From an uncultured Clostridia bacterium (GTDB lineage: Bacteria; Bacillota; Clostridia; Christensenellales; Aristaeellaceae): a stretch of 64,000 nt of DNA. A model generated the notes under the pieces. It saw nothing but the letters and a program-made list of their open reading frames with translations, did no database searches and was not told the origin of the DNA. Of this stretch, positions 1 to 8,420 are shown piece by piece. The stretch's first letter is position 1. Each line of letters begins with the position of its first letter. The stretch is taken from the NCBI GenBank assembly GCA_947165425.1, contig CAMVAJ010000001.1:89663-153662 (forward strand), written 5' to 3'. The position numbers were made by a program, and so were the translations under genes.

Positions 1-1377
1 GACACGGTCGACGCGGCGCCTGACGCCGGCCAGTTGATCGAGATGCTCCCGGAGGGGGAGGATACTGTGCCGGCCTTTGATGAGAGCGATCTGGACGACA
101 CGGTTCCTGCCTCCGATGCGGAGCTGGACGATACCGTGCCGCCGACGGGCGATTCAAAGCTGGAGGATACCGCGGAGGAAGACACGCTGGAGGAGGACAC
201 GGCGGAGGAGGAAGCTCCTGTTTACGAGGAGCACGTCATGCTGGACGATGACCCGGAGCAGGCGCACGGCGTGGCGTTGCTGGACGGAAACGATCAGAGC
301 CAGTATACGCCCTCCTACGGAAGTCCGTACTCCAAACCGGACGAAGGAATCAACTACTGGACCATGCCCATGGATATCACGGACGAGGATGCGGTATGGA
401 ACATGCTTATGCAGCCCATGACCGTACTGGATATCGGCGGCAAAAACGCCCAGCGCGCGCAGATCACTATCCGTTCAGAGCCGCACGAGAGCGCGGAGGG
501 CGTCGGTGTGGTGACCTGTGTCAGCCAGGGCGTGCACGTGCTGGCGCAGCAGGGGGACTGGACGCTGATCGAGTGCTATTCCTCCTCGTTCCATGACAGC
601 AAAGTCAAAGCCTGGAACCGGTTGGTCCAGGGCTGGGTCCCTTCAAAATATCTCAAGACGGTCAAGCCTGACGATAAAATGGGCATTGTCGTGGATAAAC
701 TGACCCAGCGCCTCTATCTGTTCATGGACGGCAAGCTGACTGCGACGCTGCTGGTCTCTACGGGTCTGCCGAACGCCAGACAGCCGTACAACGAGACGCG
801 CTCGGGCGAATTCATGATCGTCTCGGCTGTGGGCACTTTCAACAGCGATAATCTTGTCTGCGGCTATGCGCTGCGCTATAACAGCGGCGACCTTTTGCAC
901 GAGGTGCCCTATATCAAGGGCAGAGACGGAACCAAAAACTACGCCTCCGCGGAGAAAAAGCTCGGCACCCGCGCCAGTCACGGCTGTATCCGTACCCAGC
1001 GCAAAACCTATCCCAACGGGATCAACATGCGCTGGCTGTGGGATAACCGCAGGATGAACACAAAGCTGGTCATATGGGAGGACTGGCAGGGGAGGCAAAT
1101 TCTTCCGCCGTCGGACGACACGCTTCTGTACTACAATCCCAAGGGCGGGAACGCCTACCATTCCCACGAAACCTGCTATTCCGCGAAGGGCAAGACCTTC
1201 GAGCCCTTCACATACGGCGAGCTTGAGGATGAAGAGTTCAGAAAACTGGAGCGGTGCACCTTCTGCACCCCGCCGCTGCGGCTGGACGAGATCGCGGAGA
1301 TCAATCAGAATTACTATCCGGGCGGAGATCATCAGCCGGTCATCACGGAAGCCTGGGCCAAGCTGGGCCTGGATTGA
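1..1377 (+). CDS. L,D-transpeptidase (YkuD family), 5' end cut by window edge
   Basis: The frame is open from base 1, so the listed start at 34 is not the real start; a signal peptide or anchor probably lies upstream. In the numbering from base 34, residues 1-62 are an acidic stretch with loose repeats of the type LDDTVP/LEDT. Residues about 145-210 resemble an SH3-like module, and 215-345 are the YkuD catalytic domain with the SHGCIR motif (catalytic Cys) near residue 317. L,D-transpeptidases make 3-3 cross-links in peptidoglycan outside the membrane. The C-terminal 80 residues carry HSHETC and, 30 residues later, CTFC, which look like a small metal-binding module. The enzyme call is firm; the role of the two flanking regions is not known. 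Confidence 0.85.
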   Translation, partial: DTVDAAPDAGQLIEMLPEGEDTVPAFDESDLDDTVPASDAELDDTVPPTGDSKLEDTAEEDTLEEDTAEEEAPVYEEHVMLDDDPEQAHGVALLDGNDQSQYTPSYGSPYSKPDEGINYWTMPMDITDEDAVWNMLMQPMTVLDIGGKNAQRAQITIRSEPHESAEGVGVVTCVSQGVHVLAQQGDWTLIECYSSSFHDSKVKAWNRLVQGWVPSKYLKTVKPDDKMGIVVDKLTQRLYLFMDGKLTATLLVSTGLPNARQPYNETRSGEFMIVSAVGTFNSDNLVCGYALRYNSGDLLHEVPYIKGRDGTKNYASAEKKLGTRASHGCIRTQRKTYPNGINMRWLWDNRRMNTKLVIWEDWQGRQILPPSDDTLLYYNPKGGNAYHSHETCYSAKGKTFEPFTYGELEDEEFRKLERCTFCTPPLRLDEIAEINQNYYPGGDHQPVITEAWAKLGLD

Positions 1378-1457
1378 GGGCTTGGCTGCGGCCGCGCTTG
1401 CGCGGCAATGTGAGCAAACCCGTTCTGAGCATTGTAAAAAACAGAGATTGAACAGCT

Positions 1458-2165
1458 ATGAACACGGTTGACATTGTAATCCTGATCATTGTAGGGCTGA
1501 GTGTCCTCTTTGGCCTGTACAGAGGATTCGTCTCCTCTGTGTTTTCAACGGGCGGATCGCTGATCGCGTTTGGCGGCTCTTTCTTCCTCTACCCAAAGCT
1601 TGCCGCGCTGATCCAGTCCAACCCGTCGCTTCAGCGGACCCTGCTGAGCTATACGGACGCGGAGCGCCGACTCGGCGATTTGAGCCTGGGCCTGAAAAAG
1701 GTCGCAGACCTGACCCAGGGCGAGATTTCACAGATTGTCGAGCGCGCCAATCTGCCTTCTGTTTTCGGCAAGCTTCTCCGATCCAACCTGGAAAACGAGA
1801 TCTTCACGGGAATCGACAGCGTGACGGACTATGTCAGCGAAACCATCGTTTCCGCGTGCATCAACATTCTCTGCTTTATCGCGGCGTTTGTCATCATCTA
1901 TCTGGCCCTGTCCCTGCTGATGAGTCTGATCCGGGCGATCGTCAAGCTGCCGGTGCTCAAGCAGATGGACGCGGTGCTGGGCGGGCTTTTCGGAATTCTG
2001 CGCGGCGTACTCTTTGTCTATGTGCTCTTCACGCTGGTGCCGATGGTGGAGACGATCGTGCCGTTGGATGCGGTGACGAGGCTGATGGCGGAATCCCATC
2101 TGGCAAATCTGTTTTCCTCCGGCGCGCTGATTACCGCCATCATGAACGGCAGCCTGTTTGGCTGA
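1458..2165 (+). CDS. cvpA: CvpA family membrane protein
   Basis: A 235-residue protein with four predicted membrane segments (about residues 3-22, 30-50, 125-155 and 165-190), starting with the MNTVDIVILIIVG type N-terminus of the CvpA family. CvpA was first linked to colicin V production; its molecular role in Bacillota is not settled. No clear ribosome binding site precedes the ATG (AGAGATTGAACAGCT only). It lies 80 bases after the transpeptidase and 52 bases before the metal sensor, with no terminator seen between them. Confidence 0.8.
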   Translation: MNTVDIVILIIVGLSVLFGLYRGFVSSVFSTGGSLIAFGGSFFLYPKLAALIQSNPSLQRTLLSYTDAERRLGDLSLGLKKVADLTQGEISQIVERANLPSVFGKLLRSNLENEIFTGIDSVTDYVSETIVSACINILCFIAAFVIIYLALSLLMSLIRAIVKLPVLKQMDAVLGGLFGILRGVLFVYVLFTLVPMVETIVPLDAVTRLMAESHLANLFSSGALITAIMNGSLFG

Positions 2166-2217
2166 CTCCTGGAATATGCAAAGCAGTTCGGTTAGATTGG
2201 ACGATGGAGGAGAAGCC

Positions 2218-2625
2218 ATGGCGGACATTCATCGCAAGGCGGTTGAGCAGGTCATCCACGCCAGCCTGGAGGAGGAAGCGGAGGTCTGCGGCTATCTGCA
2301 TGTGCACGAGGACGCGGTGACACGGGTTCAATTGCTTCTGCCCGATGACACGACCCTTTCCAGGCTGAGCGAGCTATTCAAGGTTTTTGGGGATGCCACG
2401 CGGATTCGTATCCTCTATGTGCTGTTTGAGGAGGAGGTCTGCGTCTGCGATATCGCGACGCTGCTGGGCATGACGCAGAGCGCCGTCTCGCATCAGCTGC
2501 GCGTACTCAAGCAGGCGAGACTGATCAAAAGCCGCCGCGAAGGAAAGACCGTTTTCTACTCCCTGTCGGACGACCATGTGCGAACGCTCCTGTCGAACGG
2601 CACGGAGCATATTGAGGAAGAATAG
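2218..2625 (+). CDS. ArsR/SmtB family metal-sensing repressor, CadC-like
   Basis: The ATG at 2218 is chosen over the longer ORF because GGAGGAG precedes it by a normal spacing, giving 135 residues. The winged-helix fold is recognisable: the recognition helix is in the TQSAVSHQLRVLKQARL segment. The N-terminus carries EVCGYLHVHED, similar to the alpha-3N arm of CadC, and the middle has the VCVCD motif of thiolate metal sensors. The last 18 residues match the SmtB alpha-5 zinc site pattern D-x-H-x10-H-x2-E exactly. Such proteins leave their operator when they bind Cd, Pb or Zn. No efflux pump is adjacent, so the target genes are elsewhere or are the neighbours. Confidence 0.88.
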   Translation: MADIHRKAVEQVIHASLEEEAEVCGYLHVHEDAVTRVQLLLPDDTTLSRLSELFKVFGDATRIRILYVLFEEEVCVCDIATLLGMTQSAVSHQLRVLKQARLIKSRREGKTVFYSLSDDHVRTLLSNGTEHIEEE

Positions 2626-2682
2626 TTGATCATCGGGCGCGTTTCACAGAGCGCGGCGGGGACTCAACAGCGTTTCTTTTTT
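2625..2682 (+). terminator. Probable terminator after the metal sensor
   Basis: An outer stem GTTGA/TCAAC encloses an inner stem CGCGTT/AGCGCG and is followed by a T-rich run (TTTCTTTTTT). It is branched rather than a simple hairpin, so confidence is moderate. Confidence 0.4.
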
Positions 2683-2695
2683 GTGACATAAGCCC

Positions 2696-2724
2696 TTTTC
2701 TTTCGAGGGTTTGTGTGATATAAT
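2696..2724 (+). promoter_or_regulatory. Extended -10 promoter for fba
   Basis: TATAAT at 2719-2724 is preceded by TGA, giving an extended -10 (TGATATAAT). The -35 region at the right distance (TTTTCT) is poor, which is common for extended -10 promoters. It lies 35 bases upstream of the aldolase start. Confidence 0.6.
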
Positions 2725-2758
2725 CGTTTCAGTCCCAAAATCGAAGGAGGTAATTCCC

Positions 2759-3724
2759 ATGGCCATCGTCACCACTACCGAGATGTTCCGCAAGGCTTAT
2801 GAGGGCGGTTATGCCATCGGTGCTTTCAATGTCAACAACATGGAGATCGTCCAGGGCATCACCGAGGCCGCCAAAATGGAGAACGCGCCGGTGATCCTGC
2901 AGGTCAGCAAGGGCGCCCGTGCCTATGCCAACCACACCTATCTGGTGAAGCTGGTGGAGGCGGCGGTCATCGAGACAGATCTGCCCATCGCGCTGCACCT
3001 GGATCACGGCCCCGATTTCGAGACCTGCAAGAACTGCATTGACGGCGGTTTCTCCTCTGTCATGATCGACAAGAGCGGTCTGCCCTTCGAGGAGAATGTC
3101 CGGATTACCAAGCAGGTTGTTGAGTACGCGCATGACCACGGCGTGGTCGTCGAGGCTGAGCTGGGAACCCTGGCCGGCGTCGAGGACGATGTGAAGGTCT
3201 CCGCCGAGGATTCCTCCTATACGCATCCGGACGAGGTTGAGGAGTTCGTGACCCGCACGGGCTGCGACTCTCTGGCCATCGCCATCGGCACCTCCCACGG
3301 CGCTTATAAGTTCAAGCCCGAGCAGTGCACCCGCAACGCCGACGGCATCCTGGTGCCCCCGCCGCTGCGCTTCGACGTGCTGGAGGAGGTCTCCAAGCGT
3401 CTGCCCGGCTTCCCGATCGTGCTGCACGGCTCCTCCAGCGTTCCGCAGGAGTTCGTCAAGATCATCAACGAGAACGGCGGCGCGCTGCCGGACGCGGTGG
3501 GCATCCCCGAGGAGCAGCTCCGCAAGGCCGCTTCCATGGCTGTCTGCAAGATTAACATCGACTCCGACCTGCGCCTGGCCTTCACCGCGATGATCCGCAA
3601 GCACTTCAACGAGCATCCGGATCATTTCGATCCCCGTCAGTACCTCACCGAAGCTCGCGCCGCGCTGCGTGACATGGTTCGCCATAAGATCGTGGACGTG
3701 CTGGGCTGCAACGGCAAGGCCTGA
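2759..3724 (+). CDS. fba: Class II fructose-bisphosphate aldolase
   Basis: The start at 2759 follows AAGGAGGT with good spacing and gives 321 residues; the longer ORF start at 2711 sits on the promoter. Metal-ligand motifs of zinc aldolases are visible in order: LHLDHG (near residue 83), VEAELG (near 134), SHGAYKF (near 180) and VLHGSSS (near 222). The enzyme cleaves fructose-1,6-bisphosphate to dihydroxyacetone phosphate and glyceraldehyde-3-phosphate in the cytosol. It stands alone as a transcription unit between a promoter and a hairpin. Codon use is strongly biased (many GGC, CTG, ATC), in keeping with high expression. Confidence 0.95.
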   Translation: MAIVTTTEMFRKAYEGGYAIGAFNVNNMEIVQGITEAAKMENAPVILQVSKGARAYANHTYLVKLVEAAVIETDLPIALHLDHGPDFETCKNCIDGGFSSVMIDKSGLPFEENVRITKQVVEYAHDHGVVVEAELGTLAGVEDDVKVSAEDSSYTHPDEVEEFVTRTGCDSLAIAIGTSHGAYKFKPEQCTRNADGILVPPPLRFDVLEEVSKRLPGFPIVLHGSSSVPQEFVKIINENGGALPDAVGIPEEQLRKAASMAVCKINIDSDLRLAFTAMIRKHFNEHPDHFDPRQYLTEARAALRDMVRHKIVDVLGCNGKA

Positions 3725-3761
3725 TCGCGTTCATCCCGGGATACTTAACAATTGTCCAGAA

Positions 3762-3800
3762 CTGAAAGCCGCACTCTCCGATGGAGGGCGCGGCTTTCAG
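3762..3800 (+). terminator. Hairpin after fba
   Basis: A perfect 11-bp stem CTGAAAGCCGC/GCGGCTTTCAG with an inner CTCC/GGAG pairing. No U-tract follows on either strand, so it may end the fba message by another route or protect its 3' end. Confidence 0.55.
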
Positions 3801-3858
3801 AAAACATACGGCTTCACAGCCTTTGTGGATCAGTTTGCGCTTTGAATGGGGAAGACCG

Positions 3859-4596
3859 ATGAACCGGAATGAATTCTATGATGCCAAGAGCATTACAGCG
3901 CTGGATATCAATCTGGCCTGGGCGACGCTCGAACTGCTGACCGACGATGTGGAGGATATCCAGCTCCTGATCTCCGGAAACGAGGAAGATGTGGACGAGC
4001 TGAAGGTCAGCGTGAACGACGGCAAATTAACCATCGAGCAGCCTGCCTATGGCCTGACGACACATATCACCATGGTGCGGTGGATGCAGGTTATGCTGCG
4101 TCTGCCCAGCGTGTGGAAGGGGGTCATCGAGGCCTCCACGGTCGCGGGCCCGCTGCGCGCCAGAGGCCTGACCGGCTCGGATCTGACCCTGACCACCGTC
4201 TCGGGAGATCTGCTGGCCTCGGATTTGAGCGCGATTGTCATGCACGTCCGAACGGTTACCGGCTGTCTTACGCTGCGCACAGCGGGCGCTGAGACGCTCA
4301 AGGCGCGCACGGTCTCCGGCGATTTCCGCTTAAGCGAGGGCGATTTCCGGAAGATCACCGTCAATGGCGTCAGCTCCGATCTTCGGATCGACCTTGCCAC
4401 GGTTTTTGAGCAGATGGATGCCACGACGGTCGCGGGCGATATTATGATCTACGCGCCCACCCGGGAGGCAAATATCAGCCTCCGAAGCGCAACGGGAAGA
4501 CTTCGCACCAGTGAGGTGTCTATCACAGACGAGGGCCCGGTTTTAAATGTGGTGACGGTGTCCGGGAACCTGACGGTGTCCGGGAAGAACCTGTAA
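3859..4596 (+). CDS. DUF4097 family beta-repeat protein
   Basis: The ATG at 3859 follows GGGGAAG at a fair distance and gives 245 residues; the longer ORF starts inside the fba hairpin. The sequence is built from short beta-strand repeats with recurring T-V-S-G-D/L patterns (for example TVSGDLL, TVSGDFR, TVAGDIM, TVSGNLT), typical of DUF4097, which folds as a right-handed beta helix. There is no signal peptide or membrane segment, so it is likely cytosolic. The family has no established molecular role. Confidence 0.75.
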   Translation: MNRNEFYDAKSITALDINLAWATLELLTDDVEDIQLLISGNEEDVDELKVSVNDGKLTIEQPAYGLTTHITMVRWMQVMLRLPSVWKGVIEASTVAGPLRARGLTGSDLTLTTVSGDLLASDLSAIVMHVRTVTGCLTLRTAGAETLKARTVSGDFRLSEGDFRKITVNGVSSDLRIDLATVFEQMDATTVAGDIMIYAPTREANISLRSATGRLRTSEVSITDEGPVLNVVTVSGNLTVSGKNL

Positions 4597-4634
4597 GAAA
4601 TTAATAATCAAGTCTTTACTTGGAGGTTACAGCG

Positions 4635-4976
4635 ATGGCAAGGCCCAACTTCGGAGGATTCGGCGGAGGCGCCAACATGCAGCAGCTGATGCGACAGGCG
4701 CAGAAGATGCAGCAGCAGATGACGGATATGCAGCAAAAGCTCGAGGAGAAATCCTACGAGGCGGCCAGCGGAGGCGGCATGGTGAAGGTCACGGTCAGCG
4801 GCAAGCGCGAAATCACCGCGGTCAGCATCGATCCGCAGGTAATTGATCCCGACGACAACGAGATGCTTGAGGATCTGATCAAAGCGGCTGTGAATGAAGC
4901 GCTGCGCAAGCTGGACGAGGATCGCGAATCCTCGATGGGGAAGATGCTGCCCACCGGCATGGGAGGTCTTTTCTGA
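4635..4976 (+). CDS. ybaB: YbaB/EbfC family nucleoid-associated protein
   Basis: A 113-residue protein; the start at 4635 follows GGAGG. The N-terminus is rich in Gly and then Met/Gln (QQLMRQAQKMQQQM), followed by the conserved beta-sheet and the IDPQVIDPDD-type segment of the YbaB family. These dimers bind DNA and sit next to recR in most Bacteria, as here (3-base gap). The call is firm from length, sequence and context. Confidence 0.93.
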   Translation: MARPNFGGFGGGANMQQLMRQAQKMQQQMTDMQQKLEEKSYEAASGGGMVKVTVSGKREITAVSIDPQVIDPDDNEMLEDLIKAAVNEALRKLDEDRESSMGKMLPTGMGGLF

Positions 4977-4979
4977 GCC

Positions 4980-5579
4980 ATGGCGGGAAGCATTGAACCC
5001 ATTGCGAATATGACGGCCGCGCTGAGCCACCTGCCCGGCATCGGCCCCAAGAGCGCGCAGCGTCTCGCGTACCATATTGCGACCATGCCGCTGGAAGAGG
5101 TTCGCAATCTTGCGACAACGATTTGGCAGAGCCGCAAGAATATCCGTTTCTGCCAAAAATGCGGCAACTACACCACCGGCGAGCTCTGTGAAATCTGTGC
5201 GGACGATAGGAGAAGCACGGAGCAGATCTGCGTGGTTCGTGATCCGCGCGACGTATCGGCCATCGAACGGATGCATGAATTCCAGGGCGTCTATCACGTC
5301 CTGCAGGGAACGCTCTCGCCGATGGACGGGGTCGGGCCTGAGGATATCCGCATTCGGGAGCTGATGGAACGTCTGCGGGAGAATCACGTTCAGGAGGTCA
5401 TCCTGGCCACCAACCCGGATGTGGAAGGCGAGGCGACGGCAACCTATATCGCCCGGCTGATCAAGCCGATGGGAATCCGGGTGACCCGGATCGCGCACGG
5501 CATTCCGGTGGGCGCGGATCTGGAATACGCAGATGAGGTCACGCTCTCCCGCGCGATGGAGGGCCGGCGTGAGATGTGA
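4980..5579 (+). CDS. recR: Recombination mediator protein RecR
   Basis: 199 residues, the usual RecR length. In order it shows the helix-hairpin-helix [16 protein letters not shown] (residues 19-34), a four-cysteine zinc site CQKCG...CEIC (about 58-72), and a Toprim domain starting near ICVVRDPRD (about residue 83). RecR works with RecF and RecO to load RecA on gapped DNA. It starts 3 bases after ybaB and is certainly translated from the same message. Confidence 0.96.
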   Translation: MAGSIEPIANMTAALSHLPGIGPKSAQRLAYHIATMPLEEVRNLATTIWQSRKNIRFCQKCGNYTTGELCEICADDRRSTEQICVVRDPRDVSAIERMHEFQGVYHVLQGTLSPMDGVGPEDIRIRELMERLRENHVQEVILATNPDVEGEATATYIARLIKPMGIRVTRIAHGIPVGADLEYADEVTLSRAMEGRREM

Positions 5580-5605
5580 TGGCCATCAAAAGAAGGGAAT
5601 GACGA

Positions 5606-6859
5606 ATGTCGGAGCGCACGCTTGAGCTGGCTATATTGACAGTGGCGGTTGGCCTGATCGCTGTCGCTTTTATCCTTCTGCTCGTGCTCCTGCGGCGGTA
5701 TGCAGGGCTTTCGGCACAGAATCAGCGGCTGGAAACGCTGATCAATCAGGTTGCTGACGAGCTTCTCGACGCAATGGACGCCAGACAGCAGGAAACCCGC
5801 GAAAGCCTCCGGGACGCGCTCAGCCAGCAGGCTCAGCTCAACCAGGCGGTATCCGCTGAGCTGACTGCCATGATCGAGACGGCGCGACAGCTCGACGCCC
5901 GCATGGAGCAGCTCCGCCAGGGCATGCACGCGATTCGCCAGGAGAACAGCCAGCAGCTGACAGAGATGAGGCAGACGGTGGACGAGAAGCTCTCAGAGTC
6001 TCTGGACCGCCGTCTTACCCAGAGCTTTGACCAGATCAGCAGGCGCCTGGAGGCCGTCTGGCGCGGACTGGGGGAAATGCAGACGCTGGCCGCGGGCGTG
6101 GGCGATTTGAAGAAAATGCTGACCAACGTCAAGACGCGCGGCGTTTGGGGCGAGATTCAGCTTGGCGCGCTGCTCGAGGAGATGCTCTCCCCTGAACAAT
6201 ACACGCTGAACGCCTGTGTGAAGGCCGGCAGCCAGGAGCGCGTTGAGTTTGCGATCCGGCTCCCGGGCCGGGATGGAAGCGAGATCCTGCTGCCGATTGA
6301 CAGCAAATTCCCACAGGAGGATTATCTGCGCCTGCAGGAGGCAGTGGACCGGGGAGATACGGCCGCGGCGGACGCCTGCCGGAAAGCCCTCAGCCAGCGC
6401 ATCCGGAGCGAGGCGAAGCGCATTGCCTCGAAATACATTCTGCCGCCCGCCACAACCGATTTCGCGGTGATGTTTCTTCCGATCGAGGGACTGTATGCGG
6501 AGGCGGTTCGCGAGAGCGGCCTGACTGAGGAGCTTCAGCGAACCTATCGCGTGACGGTCGCCGGTCCGACCACCCTCTCCGCGCTGCTCAACGCGCTGCA
6601 GATGGGATTCCGGACGCTGGCCATCGAGCAGCGCTCCGGGGAGGTTTGGCGCTTGCTCGGAGAGGTCAAGGAGGATTTCGGCCGATTCGCGGAGAACCTG
6701 GAGAAGACAAGGCTGCGGCTGCAGCAGGCGAGCGATTCCATTGACAGCGCGGTCTCGCGGACGCAGTCCATTCGCCGCAGACTCAGCGCGGTTGAGTCAG
6801 AAGCTTTACCCCAAACCTATCCGTCAGATGATGCGCAGAAGGAGACACATGATGCGTGA
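5606..6859 (+). CDS. rmuC: RmuC family protein
   Basis: 417 residues. An N-terminal membrane segment (about residues 10-30) is followed by a long coiled coil (about 40-150, very rich in Gln, Glu and Arg) and then the RmuC domain (about 165-350), with the KTRGVWGEIQL and PIDSKFP motifs. RmuC proteins are predicted to be nuclease-like and limit recombination at inverted repeats. The start follows AGAAGGGA. Its stop overlaps the start of the next gene, so they are co-transcribed. Confidence 0.92.
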   Translation: MSERTLELAILTVAVGLIAVAFILLLVLLRRYAGLSAQNQRLETLINQVADELLDAMDARQQETRESLRDALSQQAQLNQAVSAELTAMIETARQLDARMEQLRQGMHAIRQENSQQLTEMRQTVDEKLSESLDRRLTQSFDQISRRLEAVWRGLGEMQTLAAGVGDLKKMLTNVKTRGVWGEIQLGALLEEMLSPEQYTLNACVKAGSQERVEFAIRLPGRDGSEILLPIDSKFPQEDYLRLQEAVDRGDTAAADACRKALSQRIRSEAKRIASKYILPPATTDFAVMFLPIEGLYAEAVRESGLTEELQRTYRVTVAGPTTLSALLNALQMGFRTLAIEQRSGEVWRLLGEVKEDFGRFAENLEKTRLRLQQASDSIDSAVSRTQSIRRRLSAVESEALPQTYPSDDAQKETHDA

Positions 6860-8312
6860 ATTGCTTTCGCTCATCAATTTCGACAATCAGACCAGCCGAT
6901 CCGTAGCGCGGAAGCTTCGGGCTGAAGGGTATTTTTGCCTCGTCGGCGCGGCGGACTCCTCGGCGGAACAGTCCCTGGACGGTGAGATCAAGGGCCTTGT
7001 GCTGTGCGGAGGATCCACGGGCCAGCCGATTGCGATCCCTAATTTGCCGGATTATCTCTCCTCCGGGCTGCCGCTGCTCGCGCTGGGCGACGCGGCGCTG
7101 ACACTGTGCCGCTACTGGAATGGGGAGACCGCTCCGTTCTCGGACCAGCCCCAGGCCGTGCAGATCGCTTTTGACCGAAACGATCCGCTGGTGGGGAAGA
7201 TTGACCAGAGCGAGCGGTATTTGCCCGCGCCCACCGAAATGCGTCCCGGTTCAAATTGCCGTGTCATCGCCACCTGCAATGATCACGTTCTCGGCATCGC
7301 GTCCGCAGAGTCTCCCGTCTTCGCGCTGGCGTTTCAGGTGGAGAACAACGATCCGGACGGGGCGTACATCCTCGTGCAGTTTGCGGACCAGATCTGCCGC
7401 TGTACGCCCTGGTGGAGCGAGAGCGCCTACATCGATATGGCGGTTGAGGAGATCCGCATGGCGGCCGAGGGTGGAGACGGCTTATGCGCCATTTCGGGCG
7501 GAATTGACAGCGCGGTGTGCGCTGCGCTGGGCGCGAAGGCGTTGGGTGACCGCATGTACTGCCTGTTTGTCGATACCGGTCTTCTCCGGATCGGCGAAGC
7601 CGACGATGCAATCCGGAACATCCAGACCATCCCCGGCCTGCGCGTCCTCCGCGTGGATGCGCGGGAGGAATTCCTGCAGGCGCTGGAGGGCGTCAGTGAT
7701 CCGGCTGAAAAGCAGCTCATTGTCTACTCCCGGCTGCGCGCGCATATGCGGCATCAGGTCAGTCAAATGGAGAATGTCCGGGTCATTCTGCAGGGAACCA
7801 ACTATTCAGATGTGTTTGGCCGCAACATCTCCTTGAAAACAGAGCTGCCCTCGGCGCGTGTGAGGCTCTTGGAGCCGGTGAGGTATCTCTTCAAGGATGA
7901 GATCCGTCGCATCGGGGAAGCGCTTGGACTGCCTGAGAGCTTATGCCATCGCCAGCCTTTTCCCTCGGCGGGTCTTGCGCAGCGCATCTATTCAGCCATC
8001 ACGGCGGAACGTCTGCGGATCCTGGGGGAGGCCGATCAGATCCTTCGCGAGGAGATCGAGGGCGGAGGCTACAATAAAAGGCTGTGGCAGTATTATGCCA
8101 TGATGGCGGATGACCCAATCCCCGGAGACAACGGCTATATCGTGCTGCTGCGCGCGGTGCAGGCCATGGAAAGCGGCGCGGTATCGGCCCGTCTGCCTGC
8201 GGATGTCGTCGAGCGGATCGCCTCGCGCATCCTTAAGAGCGAGCCGCAGGTGCGGCGCGTTCTGTATGACCTGACTCCGTCTCACACCTATGGGCGCGTC
8301 GAATGGGGCTGA
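6849..8312 (+). CDS. GuaA-like protein with inactive glutaminase domain
   Basis: The start at 6849 overlaps the rmuC stop and follows AAGGAGA; 487 residues. The layout is that of GMP synthase: class I amidotransferase domain (1-185), ATP pyrophosphatase domain with SGGIDS (about 216) and FVDTGLLR, and a GuaA-type dimerisation tail. The glutaminase is degenerate: the nucleophile elbow reads LALGDAALT where active enzymes have a Cys, and the His/Glu pair of the QFHPE motif reads QFADQ. The XMP-binding KSHHNVGG loop is also absent, and the usual PPATIEWE end is PSHTYGRVEWG. So it is an ATP-dependent ligase of GuaA ancestry, probably using free ammonia or a different substrate. A purine-type importer follows. 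I doubt it is the housekeeping GMP synthase. Confidence 0.8.
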   Translation: MMRELLSLINFDNQTSRSVARKLRAEGYFCLVGAADSSAEQSLDGEIKGLVLCGGSTGQPIAIPNLPDYLSSGLPLLALGDAALTLCRYWNGETAPFSDQPQAVQIAFDRNDPLVGKIDQSERYLPAPTEMRPGSNCRVIATCNDHVLGIASAESPVFALAFQVENNDPDGAYILVQFADQICRCTPWWSESAYIDMAVEEIRMAAEGGDGLCAISGGIDSAVCAALGAKALGDRMYCLFVDTGLLRIGEADDAIRNIQTIPGLRVLRVDAREEFLQALEGVSDPAEKQLIVYSRLRAHMRHQVSQMENVRVILQGTNYSDVFGRNISLKTELPSARVRLLEPVRYLFKDEIRRIGEALGLPESLCHRQPFPSAGLAQRIYSAITAERLRILGEADQILREEIEGGGYNKRLWQYYAMMADDPIPGDNGYIVLLRAVQAMESGAVSARLPADVVERIASRILKSEPQVRRVLYDLTPSHTYGRVEWG

Positions 8313-8420
8313 CAACGAATTCTTTTGGCGGGGCATCGAAGCAAAAGCAGGAAAAACCAAAAGAAAAGCGAAAGATATTACTCGGCCGGAGAGCCGTGAA
8401 ATAAAACGGAGGTGCAATCA

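Noticed and set aside
8313-8420. Purine or other riboswitch before the BMP importer
   Set aside because: The 108-base gap has A-rich sequence and a ribosome site but none of the conserved purine-riboswitch core and no paired helices of use.
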